A stretch of DNA of 47,064 bases. Origin: Thorsellia anophelis DSM 18579. GTDB lineage: Bacteria; Pseudomonadota; Gammaproteobacteria; Enterobacterales; Thorselliaceae. The notes under the pieces were generated by a model that was not told where the DNA came from, made no database searches, and saw nothing but the letters and a program-made list of their open reading frames with translations. This document shows, in pieces, positions 18,399-27,842 of the stretch (position 1 is the stretch's first letter; each line of letters opens with the position of its first letter). Made by a program: the position numbers and the translations under genes. Location of the stretch: assembly GCF_900111395.1 (NCBI RefSeq), contig NZ_FOHV01000021.1, positions 1-47,064 on the forward strand, written 5' to 3'.

Positions 18399-19379
18399 AT
18401 GAATATTGCTATTATTGGTGCAGGGTTAGCTGGGCTTGTCGTTGCGAGTCAATTAAATCAAATCGCTAATGTGACGCTCTTTGAGAAATCAAGAGGTGTT
18501 GGTGGTAGGCTCGCAACCCGTCGCCATGATTCTTTTGTTTTTGATCATGGTGCTCAATACTTTACAGCAAGAAGTCATGAATTCAATACTTGGCTAAAGC
18601 CTCTTATTCAAGCAGATATAGTGCAATCTTGGCAAGCTAGGTATGCTTCTTTTGAAGGCATTCACAAAATGGGCTCCTCATGGCCAAGCAATGAACCTAG
18701 ATGGGTCGGAGCAAATAACATGAACTCCATTGCAAAGCATATTGCTTCTGATTTAAATATTATGACTAATACCCGTATCATTAAATTGGAAAGAACAAAA
18801 CTTTGGATTTTGACCGATGAAACAGGCCAGGAATATGATAATTTTGACTGGGTAATACTGAATTCACCCTCCCCACAAGCTTTAGAACTCTTACCAAATG
18901 ATGCGATTTTTTTAAATACATTAAGACAAATAGACATGACACCTTGTTTTGCCTTAATGTTAGGATTTCATGAACCATTAACTCTTTCATTTGATTGTGC
19001 TCACATTACTCAGTCTGACTTAAGCTGGATTGCTTTTAATCATACTAAACCGAATAGACCTGATCTCACATCACTAGTCGTACATTCATCTGTAGATTAT
19101 GCACTGAAACATTGGGAGCAAGACAAAGAAGTAACAACTCAAGATTTAATTCATAAAGCTCAAGAACTACTTGGATTTAATATAGATAATATTATGTGTA
19201 CCATGCTTCATGGTTGGAAATTTGCTAATACAATTGATAGGAAGCAAGATGTTCTTCTTGTCGATCCGAGATTAAAAATCGCTGCTTGCGGTGATTATTG
19301 TATGGGTGGTAGAGTTGAAGGTGCATTTTTATCAGCTATGAAAACAGCTAATTATATTAAAAAGTTGATAGCAACTTAA
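18399..19379 (+). CDS. Renalase-like FAD-dependent oxidoreductase
   Basis: A 326-residue flavoprotein of the amine-oxidase/renalase fold. The N-terminal dinucleotide motif is GAGLAGLVVASQL followed by FEKSRGVGGRLATRR, then FDHGAQYFTAR, which is diagnostic for the renalase-like group. The C-terminal FAD contact is AACGDYCMGGRVEGAFLSA. Bacterial renalases oxidise dihydro isomers of nicotinamide cofactors; whether this protein does so is not shown. GGAG lies 6 bp before the ATG. It sits in a yigZ-renalase-SDR series on the plus strand. Confidence 0.8.
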   Translation: MNIAIIGAGLAGLVVASQLNQIANVTLFEKSRGVGGRLATRRHDSFVFDHGAQYFTARSHEFNTWLKPLIQADIVQSWQARYASFEGIHKMGSSWPSNEPRWVGANNMNSIAKHIASDLNIMTNTRIIKLERTKLWILTDETGQEYDNFDWVILNSPSPQALELLPNDAIFLNTLRQIDMTPCFALMLGFHEPLTLSFDCAHITQSDLSWIAFNHTKPNRPDLTSLVVHSSVDYALKHWEQDKEVTTQDLIHKAQELLGFNIDNIMCTMLHGWKFANTIDRKQDVLLVDPRLKIAACGDYCMGGRVEGAFLSAMKTANYIKKLIAT

Positions 19380-19450
19380 TTTTCTCATTCTAACATCAAT
19401 AAGATACTTTAACTATACACATGCACTATCATTGAAATTTCGAGGTTAAC

Positions 19451-20179
19451 ATGGCATTTTCTCCTAAACGTATTGTAATTATTGGTAGTAATGGTGCTAT
19501 TGGGAAAGCATTTGTTAGCTATTTTGCCAAATATATGCCAAGTATTACGCTCTATGCACTAGCAAGAAAATTACCTACTGCCCCTATAGAAGGTGTGCAA
19601 TACCATGCATTAGATTATCTTGATGAACAGCAAATTAAATCAGTAGCCGAATCAATTCATCTATTAGGCTCAATTGATCTAGTAATCGTTGCAACAGGTA
19701 TGCTGCATGATGGGAAAACCAAACCAGAAAAATCACTCAATGAAATTACATCAAGCAATTTAGTAAAATTATTTGAAGTAAACACAATTATTCCAACTTT
19801 GATGGCTAAATATTTTGTGCCTAAGCTTTCTAGGGAAAACAAATCCGTGTTTGCAGTATTAAGTGCTAGAGTAGGCAGCATTGTAGATAATAGAAAAGGA
19901 GGTTGGTATGCCTATCGAGCCTCAAAATCCGCATTAAATATGATAATCAAATGTACTGCGATTGAATCAAATCGCACCCACAAGCACTCTATTGTTATAG
20001 GATTACACCCAGGCACAGTAACTTCAGAACTATCTGAGCCTTTTGTCAAAAACATAAACCAAGCTAATTTATTTAGTCCAGAAGAGTCTGTTTATAAACT
20101 TATCTCAGTTATAGAAAATCTAGAAAGTCTTGATACTGGTAAGTGTTTTGCTTGGGATGGGCAAGAAATATTGCCTTAA
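19451..20179 (+). CDS. Short-chain dehydrogenase/reductase (CsgA-type)
   Basis: A 242-residue classical SDR fold: cofactor loop GSNGAIG (12-18), the N111 helix position in EVNTIIP, catalytic S138 in VLSARVGS, and the YxxxK pair Y155/K159 in YAYRASKSALNM. The LHPGTVTSELSEPF segment after the active site resembles the C-factor (CsgA) subgroup and eukaryotic sniffer-type SDRs. Substrate is unknown. It has its own start with AGG upstream and ends shortly before a convergent terminator. Confidence 0.85.
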   Translation: MAFSPKRIVIIGSNGAIGKAFVSYFAKYMPSITLYALARKLPTAPIEGVQYHALDYLDEQQIKSVAESIHLLGSIDLVIVATGMLHDGKTKPEKSLNEITSSNLVKLFEVNTIIPTLMAKYFVPKLSRENKSVFAVLSARVGSIVDNRKGGWYAYRASKSALNMIIKCTAIESNRTHKHSIVIGLHPGTVTSELSEPFVKNINQANLFSPEESVYKLISVIENLESLDTGKCFAWDGQEILP

Positions 20180-20257
20180 TGACAGAAGGTTGCCCATACC
20201 TGAGAATAAATTGCAGAGTTGTATATTTTAAAGGAAATATCTATTAAAAGGATATAA

Positions 20258-20287
20258 AAGCCTCTTTATATAATGTTAAAGAGGCTT
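20258..20287 (-). terminator. Terminator of the mannoside operon
   Basis: An 11-bp stem (AAGCCTCTTTA at 20258-20268 with 20277-20287) and an 8-nt loop. On the minus strand it is followed by TTTATAT, and it lies 25 bp after the ATPase stop. It may also stop transcripts from the SDR gene on the other strand. Confidence 0.8.
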
Positions 20288-20311
20288 GGTAAAAATATTA
20301 CAAGATTGTCT

Positions 20312-21442
20312 TTATGATTCGAGGCCGATATTTTGTTCAGTTTCAAAATCAAAAATATGGGCTTTTTGAAGATCAAACCCAAAATCACATTCAGAACCAA
20401 ATTCTAAGGATTCAGCCGCTTCAACTTGTATTCTGGCGGTATATTGCTCTTTACCAATCGCGAAATAGACAAATTCCTCATTCCCCATTTGCTCAACAGC
20501 TTTAACAACACCTCTTAATGTATTTTCAGGTGTACAGGTCATTGAATTTTTATTACCTATACTTTCAGGTCGTAGCCCTAACCATACTTTTTTACCAACA
20601 TGCTGCCTCACTATATTCGCTCTTTCCTCTGGAAGAGCCAGCCATTTATTGTGAAGTATGACTCCAATTCGATTATCTTGCTCTGTTAATGTCGCCTCTA
20701 ATAAATTCATAGCAGGTGAGCCTATGAAACCTGCAACAAACTTATTTGCGGGTTTATTATAGAGGTTTAAGGGGGTATCGACTTGCATGATACGACCTGC
20801 GTTTAAAACGCAAATCCTATCACCCATTGTCATCGCTTCAACTTGATCATGGGTTACATAAATCATCGTTGCATTTTGCCCCTCTTGCTTAAGTTCTTTA
20901 TGCAATTGAGTAATTCTAAGTCGCATTGAAACTCTCAATTTAGCATCTAAGTTTGACAAGGGCTCATCAAATAAAAACACAGCAGGTTTTCTAACAATTG
21001 CACGCCCTACGGCAACTCGCTGTCTTTGTCCACCAGACATATCTTTAGGACGCCTATCTAATAGATTGGTAATTTCAAGTTTTTCGGCTGCTTCTCTAAC
21101 CCTAGCTGCAATACTTACTTTATCCATTTTTGCTAAAGTTAAGCCAAATGCCATATTTTCAAATACTGTCATGTGTGGATATAGTGCGTAGTTTTGGAAA
21201 ACCATCGCAATCCCTCTGTCTTTAGGCGCTAAACGGTTAACAACTTTACCATCAATCAGTACTTCTCCACCTGTAATATCTTCTAGTCCAGCAATCATTC
21301 TAAGCGTTGTGGACTTAGCACATCCTGATGGCCCAACGAAAACCATAAACTCACCATCTTGAATGGTTAAGTTAATGCCATGGACAACAGTTTCTCCCTC
21401 TGTATAAGTTTTTACTAAATTTTTTAATACTACTTCAGCCAT
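20312..21442 (-). CDS. Carbohydrate ABC importer ATPase (UgpC/MalK/MsmK family)
   Basis: The ATPase of a CUT1-type sugar importer, 376 residues. Walker A is GPSGCAKST (37-45), the signature is MSGGQRQR, Walker B is [14 protein letters not shown], and the switch histidine is in YVTHDQ. The C-terminal regulatory OB-fold half (from about 240) includes VWLGLRPE, typical of MalK/UgpC. It is the last gene of the six-gene mannoside operon and has GAGGAAA before the ATG. MalK-type ATPases are often shared between importers, so it may serve other CUT1 systems as well. Confidence 0.92.
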   Translation of the reverse strand: MAEVVLKNLVKTYTEGETVVHGINLTIQDGEFMVFVGPSGCAKSTTLRMIAGLEDITGGEVLIDGKVVNRLAPKDRGIAMVFQNYALYPHMTVFENMAFGLTLAKMDKVSIAARVREAAEKLEITNLLDRRPKDMSGGQRQRVAVGRAIVRKPAVFLFDEPLSNLDAKLRVSMRLRITQLHKELKQEGQNATMIYVTHDQVEAMTMGDRICVLNAGRIMQVDTPLNLYNKPANKFVAGFIGSPAMNLLEATLTEQDNRIGVILHNKWLALPEERANIVRQHVGKKVWLGLRPESIGNKNSMTCTPENTLRGVVKAVEQMGNEEFVYFAIGKEQYTARIQVEAAESLEFGSECDFGFDLQKAHIFDFETEQNIGLES

Positions 21443-21501
21443 AATATTTTCCTCAATTTTGATAAATCGCAGTGTGCTTATGCTTGTCTTGTAATGTCAA
21501 T

Positions 21502-22353
21502 CTAGCCTTTCGTTGCACCACCCATTCTGAAACCATCAGATAGGTATTTCTGAGCAATAAAATAAAGGATGATTGAAGGGGCTGTATAGAGCAATGAAAA
21601 TGCCGCTAGTTGCCCATACTCTACCATGCCGTAATTACCAAAAAATTGGTAAATAGTCACAGCGATTGGAAATTTTTCTGAAGAGTTCAAGAAGATAAAC
21701 GGAGTGAAAAAGTTTCCCCAAGTCCCTGCAAAATTAAAAATGAAGATAGTAAATATACCAGGTAACATGACTGGGAATAAAATACGCCTAATCCCTTGAA
21801 GCCTTGTTGCCCCATCAACCCAAGCTGACTCTTCTAGCTCAACAGGAACGGCATCAATGAAATTTTTCATTAACCAAACCCCATAAGGAATCCCCCCTGC
21901 TATCATTAAAACAATCGTAAAAAATATCGAGTCGATGATCCTGAGATAGAAAAACATCTGATATAAAGGTATGGTTACCGCCATCGCTGGCAATCCACTA
22001 ATTAGTAATAAACTATAAAGGATTTTACGCTTATTTTTAAGCTGATACCGCGACAGAGGGTAAGCCGCTAAAATGGCTATCACAACAATGCCAATCCCGG
22101 TTGCAAATGCCATTACTAAACCAATTAAAATTGACCGATAATTATCACGCTTACCAAGTACAGCCTCGAAATTATCGAGGGTTAAATTAGGCATTTTTAA
22201 TATAGTCGAAGCATTTTTATCAAATGCAGTTAAAGCCATCCATAAGAAAGGTAATAAAAACGTAATCGCAATGAGAATCAAAATAATCGACGGTATAATT
22301 TTTTGACGATTATGATAGATATAATTCCCTAATTTACTCACAGGTGAACTCAT
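21502..22353 (-). CDS. Carbohydrate ABC importer permease (MalG/UgpE type)
   Basis: A 283-residue inner-membrane subunit with six predicted spans. The EAA loop that contacts the ATPase reads ELEESAWVDGATRLQGIRRI and on to LFPVMLPG. The C-terminal end carries the family tail QKYLSDGFRMGGATKG. It pairs with the upstream permease to form the channel of the CUT1 importer. GGAGG lies immediately before the ATG. The start is 8 bp after the preceding permease stop, so translation is coupled. Confidence 0.93.
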   Translation of the reverse strand: MSSPVSKLGNYIYHNRQKIIPSIILILIAITFLLPFLWMALTAFDKNASTILKMPNLTLDNFEAVLGKRDNYRSILIGLVMAFATGIGIVVIAILAAYPLSRYQLKNKRKILYSLLLISGLPAMAVTIPLYQMFFYLRIIDSIFFTIVLMIAGGIPYGVWLMKNFIDAVPVELEESAWVDGATRLQGIRRILFPVMLPGIFTIFIFNFAGTWGNFFTPFIFLNSSEKFPIAVTIYQFFGNYGMVEYGQLAAFSLLYTAPSIILYFIAQKYLSDGFRMGGATKG

Positions 22354-22361
22354 GTGGCCTC

Positions 22362-23261
22362 CTAAATATCGCTTCGCATTGAACGAATATACAATAAGCT
22401 AATCGCAATACCGAGCAAAAGCATGAACAGTGAAATGGCTACACCATAACCAACTTGGTAGCTGACAAAGGCTTGTTTATAGATAAAAATTGAAAGCGTT
22501 TCCGTTTTACCACCAGGTCCACCGCCTGTTAATGCAAATATCAAACCAAATACACCTATCGTTTGTAATGTCACTAAAATCATGTTTGTAGTTGCAGTAT
22601 TTTTGATAATTGGAAGGATGATTTTATAAATGATCTGCCATTTAGATGCGCCATCTATCCTAGCGGCCTCTTCGACTGAATCCGGTAAATCTGCCAATGC
22701 AGCTTCATATATCATCATGGAAAAAGCTGTTCCGCGCCATATATTCGCAATGATGATACTAACCATAGGGAAGGTAAATAGCCATTCAATTGGCCTGATA
22801 CCAATCCAAGATAAAATATAGTTCAGTGTCCCTTCTTCAGCAAAGAAAGCAAATAGGTTAAATGACGCAACTAATTCTGGCGTAACCCAGCCTGCTAAAA
22901 CACAAATACCGATAAAACGACGAAAATTCTTACCTTTACCTCTCATGAGATATGCCAAGGTAAAGCCAAGTACTTGCTGACCTACAATTGCTGAACAGAA
23001 TGTAAAAATAAGCGTGTTTAGTATAGAACGCCCTAGATCCGGATCTTCAAACATGGTTGTAAAGTTTTCAAATCCAATAAAATTAAGCGCTCTTGAATTC
23101 ACTCCTGTCATGGTGTAGTTTGTCATCGAAAACATCAATGCAATTGCAACAGGAATAAGCGTAAATATCGTAAGCAATATAATAGCTGGTGAAAAAAACA
23201 TCAGCGCACTTTTTGCTTGTGGGGTCAACTGGAATGACTTTGTTTTACTCTGAGCCATCAT
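22362..23261 (-). CDS. Carbohydrate ABC importer permease (MalF/UgpA type)
   Basis: A 299-residue partner permease. Six hydrophobic segments start at about residue 20 (ALMFFSPAIILLTIFTLIPV). The EAA loop is LPDSVEEAARIDGASKWQII followed by KIILPIIK. The TGGGPGGKTETLSIFIYKQAF segment late in the protein is typical of UgpA/LacF-type permeases. It lies directly after the alpha-mannosidase gene in one operon, which suggests that the imported substrate carries alpha-mannosyl residues. Confidence 0.93.
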   Translation of the reverse strand: MMAQSKTKSFQLTPQAKSALMFFSPAIILLTIFTLIPVAIALMFSMTNYTMTGVNSRALNFIGFENFTTMFEDPDLGRSILNTLIFTFCSAIVGQQVLGFTLAYLMRGKGKNFRRFIGICVLAGWVTPELVASFNLFAFFAEEGTLNYILSWIGIRPIEWLFTFPMVSIIIANIWRGTAFSMMIYEAALADLPDSVEEAARIDGASKWQIIYKIILPIIKNTATTNMILVTLQTIGVFGLIFALTGGGPGGKTETLSIFIYKQAFVSYQVGYGVAISLFMLLLGIAISLLYIRSMRSDI

Positions 23262-23324
23262 AAACCAGATCCTCGCTAATTTGATTCATTATCCCTAAAG
23301 CAATTGAATGCTTTAGGGTACCTT

Positions 23325-26300
23325 TTACATTAAACGGATGGTTTTAACTTCATATGGTGTTAAGTGAAGGTTAATCGCATCTTTAGTAAATTTAGTCAAA
23401 TTCTCTTCCATAAGGTTTGTTTCACACCATGATTGATATGCCACATTGGGAATCAACACAGTATTCGCATCTTGACCTGCAAATTCATGTATCCTAACAA
23501 TCCATCCCTTACCATCTTCTGCACGTTTAAGTGCATCTAAGACAAGATTCTGACTAGTTATCACAAAAGGTTTATCGATAATAATCTCCCCTTCAATGAC
23601 AACAAATGGTGTATTTAGACAATGTGCTTCTTGTTCAACCTGACCATCAAACCAGTCGCCTTCATGTGATAAGATAGAATAAGTAAACGTATGCTCACCT
23701 TGATCTGCATTTTTATCTGGAGAGACGGGGGATTTGAGAAGTGACATTCCTAAAACATGGCCCTGTGCGTTATAACCATACTTACAATCATTCAATAACG
23801 CGATACCACAATCACGCTGTGACATATCAGCCCATTTATGTGCTGATACTTCAAACTTAGCAAAATCCCACTCAGTATTTTTATGGTTAGGCCTTTCGAT
23901 ATTACCAAACTGGATATCATAAGTTGCTTTAGTCGTTCTAATATTAAGTGGGAAATATGTTCTTAAAATGGTATTGCGTTCGTGCCAATCAACATGAGTG
24001 ATAAAATCTATCCGAGCAGTAGTAGCTTGTAGTACCATTGTTTGAGTCAAAACAGATTGACCAAAGGCCCATTTAAACTCAACCGCTTGATAAAGCTCAC
24101 CTGATTCAACAAGATGAACGCCTAATAGATAATTCACTGATTTAGGCTTATCTTCATAATAAGGTTCAAGCTCCCATGCATCATACATTCTTGGCATATC
24201 TTCAAATAACATGAGATCATTACCTAACTCACCAGCTTTAAGCATCTCTCTATTAAGTTTTTTATCAAAAATAGAGGTCAACTTACCATGAGCATTCCAG
24301 ACAATATGATATCGTTCGCTTTGTAACTCATTTATTGAGGTACCTTGCACTTGAACATCTACAGATTGATTTGATTGCTCACCGTAAATTTGTGTTGTTT
24401 GTAAGGGGAATAATTTGACTTCAACATAGTACCCGCCTAATGTGGCCTGTGAGCGAAGAGGATTATGCTGTTTATCAAAAAAGTTTATGGCCTCAGCAGT
24501 TTCAATTTTGACCAGTTGGGTAGTTTCAAAATTAGTGTAGTTCATTACACTCCAGCAACGGGCTTTTATTTGAACTGAACGCCCGAGCAATGAATCTAAT
24601 TCAGAACTTACGGTTTGCTCAACTTCAGCATAAGTCTTCTCAGCATCTTCATACACTTCCGTGATACTTGATCCAGGTAAAATATCGTGGAACTGGTTTG
24701 TTAAAACCTTTTTCCATTCAGCTTCTAATAATTCACTTGGATAATACCCATCGCCTAAAATCGCTGCAGTGATTTCAGTATTTCTAAATAAAATTTCGAG
24801 CTTACGATTATATTTTTTTGTTTTTGCCTGAGAAGTATAAGTCCCGCGGTGATATTCAAGATAGAGTTCACCATCCCATTCATTAACTGATTTATCAGCT
24901 ACTTTTTCATGTAATTCATCAAAAAATTCACCGGCGAAGCCAGTTTTAATTTCATTATTACCAGGTACGATAGAAAGCTTATCGATCATTTCTAGCATTT
25001 CACGGTTGACACCGCCACCGCCATCACCAAAACCATAACTGAGAATTAATTCATTGGTCAGTGATTTATTTCTATACCCATCCCAAATACCATTGATTGT
25101 GCCTGCGTTAATTTCACCATTATAAGTGTAATACCACCAATTGCCTGTTGGCTCTGTTGGTGTAGTGATAAAATGGGTTAGTACAGATGAACCATCAATA
25201 CCTTTCCAGTAAAAAGTATCATTCGGTATTCTATTGTATTGATTCCAGCTAATTTTTGTGGTCATAAAGGTATCAATACCAGATTTACGTAATATTTGTG
25301 GTAGTGCAGCAGAATAACCAAATACATCTGGTAACCATAAGCAGTTACTTGTGATATCGAATTCTTCTTTAAAAAACTTTTTCCCATAAAGTAATTGTCT
25401 TACTAGCGATTCGCCGCTGGTAAGATTACAATCTGCTTCAACCCACATCGCACCATTAGGTTCCCAGCGCTTGGCCTTAATTTGGGCTTTGATTTCTTCA
25501 TAAAGCTCTGGAGCATCATCTTTGATATATTGGTAAAGTTGAGGTTGGCTTTGAAAAAATTGATAATCTGGATAACGTTCCATTAGTCTTAGGACTGTTG
25601 AAAATGAACGCATTGATTTTTCACGGGTATGCTTCAAACGCCATAGCCAAGCAACGTCTATATGGGTATGCCCAACACAACGAATAATAACCTGCTTCAA
25701 ATCAGGTATAGATTGTAATTCACTGGTCAATGCTGCGTATACTTGTGCTGCATTTTGACGAATTGCACGTTCATTATTAAGTTCAAGAGCGTTGTATGCT
25801 TTATCTACTGCGGCAGCTACATCATTGTAAGTTTTACTATTCTTATCCAATCTCTCTAGAGTTTGATAAATTGCTTTAACCAAAAAGTATAGGTCATCAA
25901 CTGGTTTATCTAAGAGAGCAAATTCAGCTTGCTTAATTTCATGATGTAAATTAACGCCAAACGATTTATCACCACCATCTAAGCCAGCCCAAAGCTTAAA
26001 TCGAAGCTCACCTTCCATACAATTTTGTGGTAAAAATACTTCTTGGTGATTACTATCTACACCTTGGTAAATTTTGCCATCTAAAAAACAAAGTGCTTCA
26101 AATGCACTGTTGTTCCCACCACTTGTCACACCAAAGTTGAATAAGCCTAATTTATATGGATGATCTTTGTACTCAGCTGGTAATCTAAAATCTATTTTTA
26201 TCCAAGCATAATCGTCATACCCTCCCCATCTGTCGGTTAAGTTGACCTCTTTAAGGTTTGTTGCTTGAAACTCTTCACCCTTACAATAATAAAGTTTGAG

Positions 26301-26390
26301 ATCACTCATAACATTCTCATAACGATAACGATTGAGAATAGATAAAAAGCGTTGAACCTTGCCTTCTAAAAACATCATTTGATTATTCAT
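23325..26390 (-). CDS. Cytosolic alpha-mannosidase, GH38
   Basis: A 1021-residue retaining glycoside hydrolase that releases alpha-mannose from oligosaccharides. The N-terminal ~230 residues are a beta-sandwich/linker. The catalytic domain begins with the zinc site CVGHTHIDVAWLWRLKHTRE (H241, D245). The nucleophile is D355 in WLPDVFGYSAALPQIL. A later zinc/substrate motif is LTNQFHDILPGSSI, followed by the long C-terminal beta-domains of the family. No signal peptide is present, so it acts in the cytosol on sugar brought in by the adjacent ABC importer. Bacterial relatives act on N-glycan or yeast-mannan fragments; linkage specificity cannot be read here. TTGGAG precedes the ATG. Confidence 0.95.
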   Translation of the reverse strand: MNNQMMFLEGKVQRFLSILNRYRYENVMSDLKLYYCKGEEFQATNLKEVNLTDRWGGYDDYAWIKIDFRLPAEYKDHPYKLGLFNFGVTSGGNNSAFEALCFLDGKIYQGVDSNHQEVFLPQNCMEGELRFKLWAGLDGGDKSFGVNLHHEIKQAEFALLDKPVDDLYFLVKAIYQTLERLDKNSKTYNDVAAAVDKAYNALELNNERAIRQNAAQVYAALTSELQSIPDLKQVIIRCVGHTHIDVAWLWRLKHTREKSMRSFSTVLRLMERYPDYQFFQSQPQLYQYIKDDAPELYEEIKAQIKAKRWEPNGAMWVEADCNLTSGESLVRQLLYGKKFFKEEFDITSNCLWLPDVFGYSAALPQILRKSGIDTFMTTKISWNQYNRIPNDTFYWKGIDGSSVLTHFITTPTEPTGNWWYYTYNGEINAGTINGIWDGYRNKSLTNELILSYGFGDGGGGVNREMLEMIDKLSIVPGNNEIKTGFAGEFFDELHEKVADKSVNEWDGELYLEYHRGTYTSQAKTKKYNRKLEILFRNTEITAAILGDGYYPSELLEAEWKKVLTNQFHDILPGSSITEVYEDAEKTYAEVEQTVSSELDSLLGRSVQIKARCWSVMNYTNFETTQLVKIETAEAINFFDKQHNPLRSQATLGGYYVEVKLFPLQTTQIYGEQSNQSVDVQVQGTSINELQSERYHIVWNAHGKLTSIFDKKLNREMLKAGELGNDLMLFEDMPRMYDAWELEPYYEDKPKSVNYLLGVHLVESGELYQAVEFKWAFGQSVLTQTMVLQATTARIDFITHVDWHERNTILRTYFPLNIRTTKATYDIQFGNIERPNHKNTEWDFAKFEVSAHKWADMSQRDCGIALLNDCKYGYNAQGHVLGMSLLKSPVSPDKNADQGEHTFTYSILSHEGDWFDGQVEQEAHCLNTPFVVIEGEIIIDKPFVITSQNLVLDALKRAEDGKGWIVRIHEFAGQDANTVLIPNVAYQSWCETNLMEENLTKFTKDAINLHLTPYEVKTIRLM

Positions 26391-26466
26391 ACTGACTCCA
26401 AATAAAGGGTAAGCCTCTTGGCTTACCCAATTGATAACTAAAATAACAACTACGTTTAATAATTAA

Positions 26467-27768
26467 CTATTTACGGATTACATTCTCACTACCAACGATT
26501 TTTTCCACTTTAGCACCATACTCTTTCATCGCTTCTTCAGGTGTTTTATCGCCAACTACTACTGCCTCAATCATTCTTTGTAATTCATTAGAAATCGCAG
26601 GATATTGCTCCGTTGCAGGTCTAAAATGAGTAAAGTTTAAAAAATCTGAGGCTTGTACACGAATTGGATTTAAACGTTTATAATCCTCTGTATCGGCGAC
26701 ATCTTTACGAGGAGCAATTTGCGCCCCTTCACGGTATAAATCCAACATAGCTTGTTTACCAGCTAAAAACTTAGTTACCTCAAGCGCAGCATCTTTATTT
26801 GGATAAATAGATGGGATAGCAAACACCATTCCGCCTGACATGGTTGTAAATCCATCGCCATTTTGCTTTGGCATCTTTGCAAAACCATATGTTTCAAAAG
26901 CTTTATCCATGCCTTCTTCATAGAATCTAAAGTTAGTACTACTCCAGATACCATCAAGCATCATAGCAACTTTATTTTTCGGAAACATTCCTTCCCAAAT
27001 TGTTTTATCGGCTTGCTGTGATGTTGCTAAAGACGGCTTAGCTGATAACTCTTCTTGTGTCATCTCTTGAATGAATTTAAATGCAGCTAGCATGCCTGGA
27101 CTTTCTGCAACCCATTTGCCATCTTCATACATTTGGTCATTCGTGCCATACATTAACATCTGGAATGTTTGCATTGTTGAAGATTCACCTTTACCACCGT
27201 AAAACCAGAAAGGAAGAACATCTGGATACTGCGCTTTTATTTTGACGGCAGCAGTTTTAATATCATCCCAAGATTGCGGTTGCCAATCACGACCTAATCC
27301 TATTGATTCCATCATATCGCGATTGTAATAAATGCCTCTCACATCACTGCTGTAGGGAATGCCATAAAATTTACCTTCAACTTTACCGGCATCTTTAACT
27401 CCATCGTAAAACTGAGACCATTCGGACCACTCTTCTACCCCAGGTATTTCTGAATAAAATCCTGCAGCAACATTAGCTTGTAATGTGAACGTATCTTCAA
27501 TCACTACACCAATAGAATCATCTGTTTTTAATAACAATGCCAATTTTGCGTAATAATCTGATTCAGAGGCGGTAATTGGCGATGGAACAATATTAATTTC
27601 TGGATTTATCGCTTTGTAATCTTCTACCATCTTGGCAAGCCAAGGATCGTCAGTCCCATAAAATCGGTAAGCAACTTTCACATCAGTAACACTGAAGGCG
27701 GCGAATGATTGGCCTAAAATTAGAGCTGATACTGCTGTTAATGCAACGTTTTTAATTATTTTCTTCAT
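26467..27768 (-). CDS. Carbohydrate ABC solute-binding protein, copy 2
   Basis: A periplasmic binding protein of the CUT1 (MalE/UgpB, SBP family 1) type, about 433 residues. The signal peptide MKKIIKNVALTAVSALILG is followed by a small-residue cleavage region. Landmarks are SDYYAKLALLLK, QSWDDIKTAAVKIKAQYPDV, PFWFYGGKGESSTMQTFQM, MPKQNGDGFTTMSGG and the C-terminal VVVGDKTPEEAMKEYG. The frame is open to a TTG at 27780, but the ATG at 27768 has GGAG six bases upstream. It is a close paralogue of the upstream copy; they differ most in the first lobe after the signal peptide (VAYRFYGTDDPWLAKMV here). Confidence 0.93.
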   Translation of the reverse strand: MKKIIKNVALTAVSALILGQSFAAFSVTDVKVAYRFYGTDDPWLAKMVEDYKAINPEINIVPSPITASESDYYAKLALLLKTDDSIGVVIEDTFTLQANVAAGFYSEIPGVEEWSEWSQFYDGVKDAGKVEGKFYGIPYSSDVRGIYYNRDMMESIGLGRDWQPQSWDDIKTAAVKIKAQYPDVLPFWFYGGKGESSTMQTFQMLMYGTNDQMYEDGKWVAESPGMLAAFKFIQEMTQEELSAKPSLATSQQADKTIWEGMFPKNKVAMMLDGIWSSTNFRFYEEGMDKAFETYGFAKMPKQNGDGFTTMSGGMVFAIPSIYPNKDAALEVTKFLAGKQAMLDLYREGAQIAPRKDVADTEDYKRLNPIRVQASDFLNFTHFRPATEQYPAISNELQRMIEAVVVGDKTPEEAMKEYGAKVEKIVGSENVIRK

Positions 27769-27842
27769 ATTCATCTCCAAATTCAGCTCACTTTTAATTA
27801 AAGTAAGCTGAGTGACATTAAGTTAAGGATTATTCACTTTTA

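Noticed and set aside
20312-21442. Alanine in the Walker A motif of the MalK-type ATPase (GPSGCAKST) as a sign of inactivity
   Set aside because: The lysine and serine/threonine that contact phosphate are intact, and this variant occurs in active members of the family.
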